Of a DNA stretch of 64,000 bases, positions 27,507 through 34,463 are shown one piece after another. The position numbers were made by a program, and so were the translations under genes. The stretch's first letter is position 1; every line of letters starts with the position of its first letter. The notes under the pieces were generated by a model that saw only the letters and a list, made by a program, of their open reading frames with translations, was not told the DNA's origin and searched no databases. Origin of the DNA: VRUE01 sp963824215 (lineage in GTDB: Bacteria; Actinomycetota; Thermoleophilia; Solirubrobacterales; 70-9); contig CAWGOE010000001.1 of NCBI GenBank assembly GCA_963824215.1, forward strand, positions 248,001 through 312,000. Reading direction: 5' to 3'.

Positions 27507-27760
27507 CGTCTGGTTCTCCGCGAGGGAGTGAAGTCGAAGCAAGTTATGTCGGCGGCGCCGCCCTGGATCGCCGCCAGGACCTCGACGCTGTGGCCCTCCG
27601 CCAGCGTCGTCGAGCCCCACTCGCCGCGCGGCACGACCTCGCCGTCAAGGGCGACAGCGACGCCGCGTCCCCCCTGCTCGGCGCCGCTCTCGCGCACGGC
27701 GTCGGCCAGCGTCGCTCCGTCGGCCAACTCGCACGGCTCCCCGTTCAGCTCGATCCTCAT
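27503..27760 (-). CDS. thiS: Sulfur carrier protein ThiS with a C-terminal extension
   Basis: The ubiquitin-like carrier starts MRIELNGEPCELADG and has the usual body VALDGEVVPRGEW and EVLAAIQGG. In almost all ThiS proteins GlyGly is the C-terminus, because it is adenylated and converted to a thiocarboxylate. Here GlyGly is residues 67-68 and is followed by 17 more residues (AADITCFDFTPSRRTRR). The extension runs to the exact ATGA overlap with thiG, so it is not easily explained by a simple indel. Either the tail is cut off, or the carrier works differently, or translation ends early in another way. It overlaps thiO by 4 nt. Confidence 0.88.
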   Translation of the reverse strand: MRIELNGEPCELADGATLADAVRESGAEQGGRGVAVALDGEVVPRGEWGSTTLAEGHSVEVLAAIQGGAADITCFDFTPSRRTRR

Positions 27761-28914
27761 CTGACTTTCTCCATTGCGCGGTCGAGCTTTGAACCGCTAT
27801 CCGGCTCAAAGCTCGACCGCGTCGCCAGCTGGTCGACGACGGCGGCCGCCGTGAGCGGCGCCAGCAGGATGCCGTTGCGGTAGTGGCCGGTCGCCCAGAG
27901 CAGGCCGTCGACGCCGCTCGGGCCGACCTGCGGGAGGTTGTCCGGCGTGCCGGGGCGCAGCCCGGCGGCGGCCTCGACCAGCTCCATCTCGGCGACGTCG
28001 GGCAGCAGGCGGTAGGCCTCACGCAGCAGCTCGTGGACTCCGCCCGCGGTGACGGCGGTGTCGAAGCCCTGCTCCTCGACCGTGGCGCCGAGGACCAAGC
28101 GACCGTCGGGGCGCGGCACCATGTAGACGCGCTCGGAGGCGACGATCCGCTGGCAGGGCGCCACACCGTCGCGCGAGCGCAGCTCGAGGATCTGGCCCTT
28201 GACCGGGCGCACCGGCGGGCGGGCGGCCTCGGGGACCCACTCGGCCTGCCCCGACCAGGCGCCGGCGGCGAGGACGACCGACGCGGCGCGCAGCTCCTCG
28301 CCACTCTCGGTGCGGACGCCGGCGATCCGCTCGCCGTCGCGCAGGGCAGCCTCCACCCCGGTCCCGGTCAGCAAGTCCACCTTCTCCTCGGCATCGAGGG
28401 CGGTCAGAAGCGCTTCCGTGAGGGCGCGGGGATCGACCGATGCCTCCTCCGGCGCATGGACGCCGCCGTTGAAGGAGGGAGTGAGGCCGGGCTCGAGCTC
28501 GCGGCAGCGGCGCGGCGGCAGCCACTCGGCGCCGAGGCCGAGCGAGCGCTGCAGCTCGTGCACTCGCCGCAACTCCGCTGCCTCGTCGCGGTCGAGCGCG
28601 ACGTGTAGGGCGCCGTCGCGCCGGTAGCCGGTGGCGATGCCGCTCGCCGCCTCGAGCTCGTCTACGAAACCTGGGTAGAGCTTGGAGGCGGCAACGGTCA
28701 GCTTCAACAGCTCAGGCTCGCCGAAGGCGAGCTCGCCGACCGGCGCCAGCATCCCAGCGGCGACGCGGGTCGCTCCGGCCGGCGGTTGCGAGCGCTCCAC
28801 AATCGCCACCCGAGCGCCCCGCTGCGTCGCACGCCAAGCGCAGGAGAGGCCGATGATGCCGCCTCCCACGATTACCGCGTCGTAACTCCGCTGCTCGTAG
28901 CTACTGTTGATCAT
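27757..28914 (-). CDS. thiO: Glycine oxidase (ThiO)
   Basis: ThiO is the FAD enzyme that oxidises glycine to the dehydroglycine used by ThiG. The 385-residue protein has the Rossmann start DAVIVGGGIIGLSCAW, the DAO-family core and GLLWATGHYRNGILLAPLTA near the end. ATG 28914 is selected because an upstream ATG (28932) lies inside the TPP riboswitch. The last about 20 residues (RSSFEPDSGSKLDRAMEKVR) lie beyond the normal end of the family and are encoded by the hairpin repeat at 27778-27820. Confidence 0.93.
   Translation of the reverse strand: MINSSYEQRSYDAVIVGGGIIGLSCAWRATQRGARVAIVERSQPPAGATRVAAGMLAPVGELAFGEPELLKLTVAASKLYPGFVDELEAASGIATGYRRDGALHVALDRDEAAELRRVHELQRSLGLGAEWLPPRRCRELEPGLTPSFNGGVHAPEEASVDPRALTEALLTALDAEEKVDLLTGTGVEAALRDGERIAGVRTESGEELRAASVVLAAGAWSGQAEWVPEAARPPVRPVKGQILELRSRDGVAPCQRIVASERVYMVPRPDGRLVLGATVEEQGFDTAVTAGGVHELLREAYRLLPDVAEMELVEAAAGLRPGTPDNLPQVGPSGVDGLLWATGHYRNGILLAPLTAAAVVDQLATRSSFEPDSGSKLDRAMEKVR
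27778..27820. repeat. 43-nt hairpin repeat, copy 2 (inside the 3' end of thiO)
   Basis: GCGGTCGAGCTTTGA (27778-27792) pairs with TCAAAGCTCGACCGC (27806-27820) around a 13-nt loop. Relative to copy 1 (26672-26714, inverted) the stem has a compensated G-C/C-G swap and the loop has two changes. Here the element is translated as the C-terminus of ThiO. Confidence 0.8.
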
Positions 28915-28915
28915 T

Positions 28916-29003
28916 CTTGCCTCCGCCGGCATTACCCGGATCAGGTCTAGACGGTCGGCGGCCTCGATGCCGCCCTCTCAGCCTCGGCGCCCGTCTGGGC
29001 TCC
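28916..29003 (-). promoter_or_regulatory. TPP riboswitch (THI element) controlling thiO-thiS-thiG
   Basis: On the minus strand, upstream of thiO, the RNA contains the two conserved TPP-aptamer blocks: GGCTGAGAGGGC in the pyrimidine-sensor arm, and ACCTGATCCGGGTAATGC followed by CGGCGGAGGCAA. The second block ends directly before ATG 28914, so ligand binding would most simply hide the start region and block translation. The outer limits of the aptamer are approximate. Confidence 0.92.
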
Positions 29004-29053
29004 ATCGGCTCCCGTTGCTCCACGATGCTACCCCTCTCACACCCGACGCAAGC

Positions 29054-29065
29054 CATAATCGTGAG
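29054..29065 (+). promoter_or_regulatory. Probable -10 element and leaderless start of thiE
   Basis: CATAAT (29054-29059) precedes GTG 29066 by 6 nt, and there is no Shine-Dalgarno. thiE therefore appears to have its own promoter and is not under the riboswitch, which points the other way. Confidence 0.5.
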
Positions 29066-29752
29066 GTGAGCCTTGCCCCTCCTGAGTCCCGTGGTCCCCT
29101 GCGACGGGAGCGGCTGCGCACGGCGCGCCTCTACTTCGTTTGCGATGCACTGCCCGGTGGCCACGATCCGGAAGCGCTGCTGCAGGCCGCGCTGGGCGGA
29201 GGCGTCGACATCGTTCAGCTGCGCGAGAAGGAGCTTGGGCGCGAGGAGATCCAGCGCTCGGCCCAGACCTTCCGCCGTCTCTGCGACACCTACAGCGCCC
29301 TCTTCATCGTCAACGACGATCCCTACCTGGCGCGGACCTGCGATGCCGACGGCGTTCACGTCGGCCAGGACGACGCGTCGGCGGCCGAGGCGCGCGAGCT
29401 GTTGGGGCCGGAGGCGATCATCGGCCTCTCAACCCATTCCGAGGAGCAGCTCGCCGCGAGCGCCGGACAGCCAGTGGACTACGTCAGTGTCGGCCCGATC
29501 TGGGAGACGCCGACGAAAGAGGGCCGGCCGGGGGTGGGGCTGGGGCTAGTGGAACACGCCGCGGAGGCGGCGCCCCATCCCTTCTTCGCGATCGGCGGCA
29601 TCGATCCGTCGAATGCGGGCGAGGTCATCGCCGCCGGGGCGCGGCGACTCGGCGTCGTGAGGGCGATCCGGGACGCCGAGCAGCCGACCGCCGTTGCAGA
29701 AGCGCTGCGCGGCTCCCTTGAGACCGTCGGCGAGGCGGCGCCCGGTGCCTGA
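29066..29752 (+). CDS. thiE: Thiamine-phosphate synthase (ThiE)
   Basis: ThiE couples the pyrimidine and thiazole phosphates to thiamine phosphate. The 228-residue TIM barrel has LYFVCDALPGGHD, GGVDIVQLREKEL (pyrophosphate/substrate contacts), FIVNDDPYLARTCDADGVHVGQDD and the phosphate-binding FFAIGGIDPSNAGEV. Start GTG 29066 gives a short N-terminal extension of about 18 residues. It is divergent from the riboswitch-controlled thi operon, and its end overlaps the next membrane-protein gene by 8 nt. Confidence 0.93.
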   Translation: MSLAPPESRGPLRRERLRTARLYFVCDALPGGHDPEALLQAALGGGVDIVQLREKELGREEIQRSAQTFRRLCDTYSALFIVNDDPYLARTCDADGVHVGQDDASAAEARELLGPEAIIGLSTHSEEQLAASAGQPVDYVSVGPIWETPTKEGRPGVGLGLVEHAAEAAPHPFFAIGGIDPSNAGEVIAAGARRLGVVRAIRDAEQPTAVAEALRGSLETVGEAAPGA

Positions 29753-30269
29753 CTCGGTCCCGCGCAAGCGCAAGCAGCGGGGCGGTAACAGCGACGAGGC
29801 CTCGAGCGCAAAGCCGACCCCGCGCGAGCGGATGAAGCGTGGCTACGCCCGCGCCGAGGAACGCAACCAGGAAGCGCGCGAGAGCCTCGATCCATTGGCC
29901 GAGGGCGAGCGGCCGCTGGTGGTGACGATCGGAGCCGTGCTCGCCGGCTTGATCTGCGTCTCGATCCTCGCCGGCTACCTGGCCGGGGTCGAGGTCGAAG
30001 GCGACAAACCGCGCCTCGCCCAGGTGCTCGCCCCGGCCCTGATCATGGGCTTGATGGCCTGGGGCATGTGGCGCGCCCGCTACTGGGCCGTGCTCGGCTT
30101 CCAGCTGCTGCTCGTCTTCCTCATCTTCAGCGCCGTCTTCGGGCTTGCCGTGCAGGCGTCGAGCCTGGCGGAGATCGCGACGACGCTTGGCCTGCTCCTC
30201 GTCTCCGGCACCTTCTTCTTCTTCATGGTCAAGGCGATGGCGCGGATCCAGATGCCGAGCCGCGACTGA
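29745..30269 (+). CDS. Hypothetical membrane protein, 4 TM
   Basis: The 174-residue protein starts at GTG 29745 inside the end of thiE. Its first about 58 residues are basic and hydrophilic (RKRKQRGGNSDEASS), followed by four hydrophobic segments (VVTIGAVLAGLICVSILAGY; APALIMGLMAWGMW; YWAVLGFQLLLVFLIFSAVF; LGLLLVSGTFFFFMVKAM). Topology suggests a small integral membrane protein with a cytoplasmic basic tail. I do not recognise a family. Overlap with thiE and a short gap to lpd suggest co-transcription. Confidence 0.65.
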   Translation: MPDSVPRKRKQRGGNSDEASSAKPTPRERMKRGYARAEERNQEARESLDPLAEGERPLVVTIGAVLAGLICVSILAGYLAGVEVEGDKPRLAQVLAPALIMGLMAWGMWRARYWAVLGFQLLLVFLIFSAVFGLAVQASSLAEIATTLGLLLVSGTFFFFMVKAMARIQMPSRD

Positions 30270-30293
30270 GCCGGTTCTATAGGCTCAAACTCC

Positions 30294-31661
30294 TTGGCGG
30301 AATCCTTCGACACGATCGTCATCGGCGGGGGCCCTGGCGGCTACGTCGCCGCGATCCGCTCGGCCCAGTTGGGCCGCAAGACGGCCGTGGTCGAGCGCGA
30401 CAAAGCGGGCGGCCGCTGCCTCAACTACGCCTGCATCCCAGCCAAGACCGTGCTCCGCACCGCCGAGATCTACCACCAGGCGCAGCACAGCGCCGAGCTG
30501 GGCGTCGTGGTCAAGGACGCCTCGCTCGACTGGGACGCCCTCGGCAAGCGCCGCGCCGCCGTCTCGGAGTCACTCTCCAATGGCGTGAAGATGCTTTGGG
30601 ACAAAAACAAGGTGACCGTGATCGACGGCAACGGCTCGCTCACCGCTGAGGGAAACGTCCAGGTCGGCGACGACGTCTACGAGGCCGGCGCCGTGGTCCT
30701 CGCCACTGGTTCAGTCGCCCTGCCGATCCCCGGGGTCGAGTTCGGCGACCGCGTGCTCGACACCTGGGGAGCGTGGTCGCTGCCCGAGCAGCCGCAGAAG
30801 ATCGCCGTAGTCGGCGCCGGCGCCTCGGGCTGCGAGATCGCCTCCGCCTACGGTCGCTTCGGTACCGAGGTGCTGCTGATCGAGATGCTCGACCAGATCC
30901 TCCCCGCCGAGGACAAGGACATGGCGCGGATCGTCGAGCGGGCCTTCAAAAAGCAGAACATCACGATCTCCACCGGCACCCCAGTTGAAAACGTCGAGGG
31001 AGGCAGCAACTCGGTCAAGCTCAGCTACGGCGATACGACCACGGAGGTCGATTATCTCTGCATCGCAGGCGGCCGCGGCGCCGACGTCGAGGGGCTTGGC
31101 CTCGAGGCGGCGGGCGTGGAGCTGGAGGAGAACGGCAAGGTCAAGGTCGACGAGTTCGGCCGCACGTCCAACTCCAAGGTGTATGCGATCGGCGACCTGG
31201 TCAACGCCAAGGCGCTCGCCCACAAGGCATCCGATGAGGGCGTGGTCGCCGTCGAGCATGCCGCCGGTGCCGAGACCCACCCGGTCGACCAGAAGCTTCT
31301 CGCTGGCGCCACCTTCTGCCACCCGCAGGTGGCGAGCGTCGGCCTCACCGAGGCAGCGGCAAAAGAGGCCGGCCGCGAGGTGAAGATCGGCAAGCTGAAA
31401 CTGGGCGGCGTCGGCGGGGCGACCGTCTACGACGACAAAGAAGGTCTGGTCAAGCTCGTCGTCGACTCCAAGTACGGCGAGATCCTCGGCGCCCATATCG
31501 TCGGCAACCGCGCCTGCGACATGATCGCCGAGCTGGTCGCGACGATGGCGCTGGAGGGCGGATACCAGGAGCTGGCCCGGATCGTTCATCCCCATCCGAC
31601 GATCTCCGAGGCGATCTTCGAAGCGGCGCGAGCGGTCGATGGCTGGGCCACCCACGCCTAG
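30294..31661 (+). CDS. lpdA: Dihydrolipoyl dehydrogenase (E3)
   Basis: E3 reoxidises dihydrolipoyl groups of the 2-oxoacid dehydrogenase complexes using FAD and NAD+. The 455-residue protein has the FAD loop IVIGGGPGGYVAAIRSAQLG, the redox disulphide GGRCLNYACIP (the usual C-x4-C), the NAD loop VVGAGASGCEIAS, and the C-terminal catalytic His-Glu motif HPHPTISEAIFE. The start is TTG 30294. It precedes a DsbA-like gene and pdhA-pdhB-pdhC on the same strand and so most likely serves that complex. Confidence 0.95.
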   Translation: MAESFDTIVIGGGPGGYVAAIRSAQLGRKTAVVERDKAGGRCLNYACIPAKTVLRTAEIYHQAQHSAELGVVVKDASLDWDALGKRRAAVSESLSNGVKMLWDKNKVTVIDGNGSLTAEGNVQVGDDVYEAGAVVLATGSVALPIPGVEFGDRVLDTWGAWSLPEQPQKIAVVGAGASGCEIASAYGRFGTEVLLIEMLDQILPAEDKDMARIVERAFKKQNITISTGTPVENVEGGSNSVKLSYGDTTTEVDYLCIAGGRGADVEGLGLEAAGVELEENGKVKVDEFGRTSNSKVYAIGDLVNAKALAHKASDEGVVAVEHAAGAETHPVDQKLLAGATFCHPQVASVGLTEAAAKEAGREVKIGKLKLGGVGGATVYDDKEGLVKLVVDSKYGEILGAHIVGNRACDMIAELVATMALEGGYQELARIVHPHPTISEAIFEAARAVDGWATHA

Positions 31662-32247
31662 GGCGACGTTTTACTTCGACCTGGGGTCGCCCTACGCGTA
31701 CCTGACCGCGGAGCGGATCAGCGGCGTTTTCACCGATGCCGAGCTGGAGCAGCCGGAGTGGCAACCGATCCTGCTCGGTGGGCTTTTCAAGCGCTATGGC
31801 CGCGACTCCTGGGCGAACGGCCCCGGCCGCGAGGACGGGATCGCCACAGTCGAACGCCGTGCTGCGGACTACGGGCTGCCGCGGTTGGTCTGGCCCGAGC
31901 CCTGGCCCGGCAACACGCTGTTCGCGATGCGCGTGGCCACCTTTGCCAAGCAGACCGGCCGCACCGTCTCCTTCGCCCTCGCCGCGTTCCGCCAGGCGTT
32001 TGCCGCTGGCCGCGACCTGACCGACCACGACAGCGTGCTGATCGCCGCGGCCGCCTGCGAGCTGCATCCCAACGCGGTCTCCAAAGCGGCGGGGACCGAA
32101 AGTGTCAAGCGGGCGCTGATCAAGGCAACGGATCAAGCCGCCGAGCGAGGCGTGATCGGCGTCCCCTCGCTGGCCGTCGGCGACGAGGTCTTCTGGGGGG
32201 ACGACCGGCTGGAGGAGGCGGTCGAAGCCGCGAGCTCGGCGAGCTAA
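31639..32247 (+). CDS. DsbA-like thioredoxin-fold protein (HCCA isomerase family)
   Basis: The 202-residue protein matches the 2-hydroxychromene-2-carboxylate isomerase/kappa-GST branch of DsbA-like proteins: FYFDLGSPYAYLTAERI at the N-terminus, WQPILLGGLFKRYGRDSW and the cis-proline region VIGVPSLAVGDEVFWGDDRL. The position of the DsbA C-x-x-C is occupied by SPYA, so it is not a disulphide oxidase. It overlaps lpd by 23 nt and precedes pdhA by 9 nt. Whether it serves pyruvate dehydrogenase or is a passenger cannot be told. Confidence 0.8.
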   Translation: MAGPPTPRATFYFDLGSPYAYLTAERISGVFTDAELEQPEWQPILLGGLFKRYGRDSWANGPGREDGIATVERRAADYGLPRLVWPEPWPGNTLFAMRVATFAKQTGRTVSFALAAFRQAFAAGRDLTDHDSVLIAAAACELHPNAVSKAAGTESVKRALIKATDQAAERGVIGVPSLAVGDEVFWGDDRLEEAVEAASSAS

Positions 32248-32256
32248 GGTCAAGGC

Positions 32257-33471
32257 GTGACAGATCTTCCCGACGCCGCCACCTGTTACGAGCTGCTCGC
32301 GCGGATGGCCCTGATCCGCCGTTTCGAGGAGGAGGCGGGGCGCCAGTACCAGCGCGCCAAAGCCGGCGGCTTCCTCCACCTGGCGATCGGTGAGGAGGCG
32401 ACGATCGTCGGCACCACCTCGGTGATGCGCGACGAGGACTACCTGATCGGCACCTACCGCACCCATGGCCACGCAATCGCCCGCGGCACCGAGCCGAAAC
32501 GGGTGATGGCCGAGCTCTTCGGCCGGGTCGACGGGACCAGCGGCGGCCGCGGCGGCTCGATGCACATCTTCGATCGCGAGCGCCGCTTCATGGGCGGCTA
32601 CGGCGTCGTCGGCGGCAACTTGCCGATAGCAGCCGGTCTCGCGCTCTCCTCCGAGTACAAGGGCGAAGACGCGGTCACGGTCTGCATGTTCGGCGACGGC
32701 GCCTCCAACACCGGCAACTTCGGCGAGACGATGAACCTGGCGGCGCTCTGGCAGCTGCCCGTCTTCTTCCTGGTCGAGAACAACCTCTACGGGATGGGCA
32801 CCTCGGTCGAGCGCCACTCGGCCCAGACCAATCTCTCCAAGAAGGCTGAGGGCTACGGCATCAGCGGCGAGCGGATCGACGGGATGAACGTCATCGCCGT
32901 GCGCGAGGCCGTTGCCGAGGGAATCCGCCAGGCGCGCGAGGAGCGCCGCCCGACCCTGCTCGAGGCCTTCACCTACCGCTACCGCGGTCACTCCGCCGCC
33001 GACCCCGAGGTCTACCGAGAGCGCGAGGAGGTCGAAGAGTGGCGCCAAAAAGACCCTATCGAGGCCTTCGCGGGCCGTTGCGTCGAGGCTGGCGTGCTGG
33101 GCGAGCGCGAGGTGCAGGAGGTGCGCGACAAGGCCGAGGCGGCTGTCAAAGAGGCAGTTGAGTTCGCCGACGCCGCGCCCGAACCGGCGCTCGACAGCCT
33201 CTACGAGAACCTCTACGTCGTCGACCATGAGGACGCCTGGTACGCGGTCGACGAGCGCAGCCCCGAGCCGCACCGGGGCGAGGACGAGGAGCACATGCCC
33301 GACGCGGCGCGCGAGCTGGCCGAGGCGGGGGCGGCGTACGCGGGGCAGCCAGACGGGCCACGACCAAATCCAGCCGAGCACGGCGATGCCCAAGAGGGAG
33401 CCGAGCCGGAGGTCGCCGAAGAGGGAGACGACTCGCCGGTCGCCGAAGAGGTCGAGGAGAGGGCCGACTGA
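32257..33471 (+). CDS. pdhA: Pyruvate dehydrogenase E1 component, alpha subunit, with an acidic C-terminal tail
   Basis: E1-alpha binds thiamine diphosphate and starts pyruvate decarboxylation. The 404-residue product has the TPP motif GDGASNTGNF ... VENN, and the loop THSAQT-type equivalent RHSAQTNLSKKAEGYG. The normal fold ends near residue 330; it is followed by about 70 acidic, Ala/Glu/Pro-rich residues (EEGDDSPVAEEVEE) that contain a short direct repeat and are probably disordered. GTG 32257 follows TAAGGT by 6 nt, which may be a leaderless promoter. The stop overlaps pdhB (TGATG). Confidence 0.93.
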   Translation: MTDLPDAATCYELLARMALIRRFEEEAGRQYQRAKAGGFLHLAIGEEATIVGTTSVMRDEDYLIGTYRTHGHAIARGTEPKRVMAELFGRVDGTSGGRGGSMHIFDRERRFMGGYGVVGGNLPIAAGLALSSEYKGEDAVTVCMFGDGASNTGNFGETMNLAALWQLPVFFLVENNLYGMGTSVERHSAQTNLSKKAEGYGISGERIDGMNVIAVREAVAEGIRQAREERRPTLLEAFTYRYRGHSAADPEVYREREEVEEWRQKDPIEAFAGRCVEAGVLGEREVQEVRDKAEAAVKEAVEFADAAPEPALDSLYENLYVVDHEDAWYAVDERSPEPHRGEDEEHMPDAARELAEAGAAYAGQPDGPRPNPAEHGDAQEGAEPEVAEEGDDSPVAEEVEERAD

Positions 33472-34463
33472 TGGCGACGCTGCGAATGCGGGAGGCACTG
33501 CGCGACGCGATGGCGGAGGAGATGCGCCGCGACGAGGCCGTCTTTGTGATGGGCGAGGACGTCGGCGTCTTCCAGGGCGCCTTCAAGGTGACCGAAGGGC
33601 TGCTCGACGAGTTCGGCGAGCGGCGCGTGCGCGACACGCCGATCTCCGAGAACACGATCGTCGGCACCGGGGTCGGCGCGGCGATGGGCGGCCTGCGGCC
33701 GGTGGTCGAGCTGATGACGGTCAACTTCTCGCTGCTGGCGCTGGACCAGATCGTCAACCATGCCGCCGCGATCCCCTACATGTTCAACGGCCACGCGCGG
33801 GTGCCGCTGGTGATCCGCATGCCCGGTGGCGGTGGCCACCAGCTCGGCCCGACCCACTCGCACAGCTTCGAGGCGCTCTACCTGCAGGTGCCGGGGCTGC
33901 TGGTCGCCTGCCCCTCTACCCCGGCCGACGGTAAGGCACTGCTGAAGGCGGCGATCCGCGACGAGAACCCGGTGATCTTCATCGAGCACGAGAGCCTCTA
34001 CGGCACCCGCGGCGAGGTCTCCGAGAACGGCGACGGCGAGGAGCTGCGCTTCGGCGAAGCGGCTGTGCGGCGCCAGGGCGGCGACGTGACGATCGTCGGC
34101 ATCCTCAAGATGGCCCACGTCGCCGAGGAGGCGGCACGGACGCTCTCCCACGAGCACGGCGTCGAGGCCGAAGTGATCGACCCGCGCACGCTGCGCCCGC
34201 TCGACCTCGACACGATCGTCGAGTCGGTGCGCAAGACCAACCGGGCGGTGATCGTCGAGGAGGGCTGGCCGCACGGGGGGGTCGGTGCCAACCTGGCGAC
34301 GCTGATCACCGAGCAGGCCTTCGATCACCTTGACGCGCCGGTGCAGCGGGTGACCGGGGCCGACGTCCATATGCCCTATGCGAAACGGCTGGAGCAGGCG
34401 GCGATTCCGCATGAGGAGCACGTCGTGCAGGCCGCCCTAGCGGCGTTGGAGGGATCGATCTGA
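33471..34463 (+). CDS. pdhB: Pyruvate dehydrogenase E1 component, beta subunit
   Basis: The 330-residue protein is the transketolase pyrimidine-domain partner of PdhA: MATLRMREALRDAMAEEM at the start, MGEDVGVFQGAFKVTEGL (the glutamate that activates TPP), HSHSFEALYLQVPGL, and a C-terminal transketolase domain with VIVEEGWPHGG. One-base overlaps with pdhA and pdhC indicate a coupled E1-alpha/E1-beta/E2 operon. Confidence 0.95.
   Translation: MATLRMREALRDAMAEEMRRDEAVFVMGEDVGVFQGAFKVTEGLLDEFGERRVRDTPISENTIVGTGVGAAMGGLRPVVELMTVNFSLLALDQIVNHAAAIPYMFNGHARVPLVIRMPGGGGHQLGPTHSHSFEALYLQVPGLLVACPSTPADGKALLKAAIRDENPVIFIEHESLYGTRGEVSENGDGEELRFGEAAVRRQGGDVTIVGILKMAHVAEEAARTLSHEHGVEAEVIDPRTLRPLDLDTIVESVRKTNRAVIVEEGWPHGGVGANLATLITEQAFDHLDAPVQRVTGADVHMPYAKRLEQAAIPHEEHVVQAALAALEGSI

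Noticed and set aside
31450..33498. Very long open frame antisense to lpd, the DsbA-like gene and pdhA
   Set aside because: It is a GC-codon shadow of real genes on the other strand: no start signal, no recognisable domains, and the sense-strand proteins are unmistakable.
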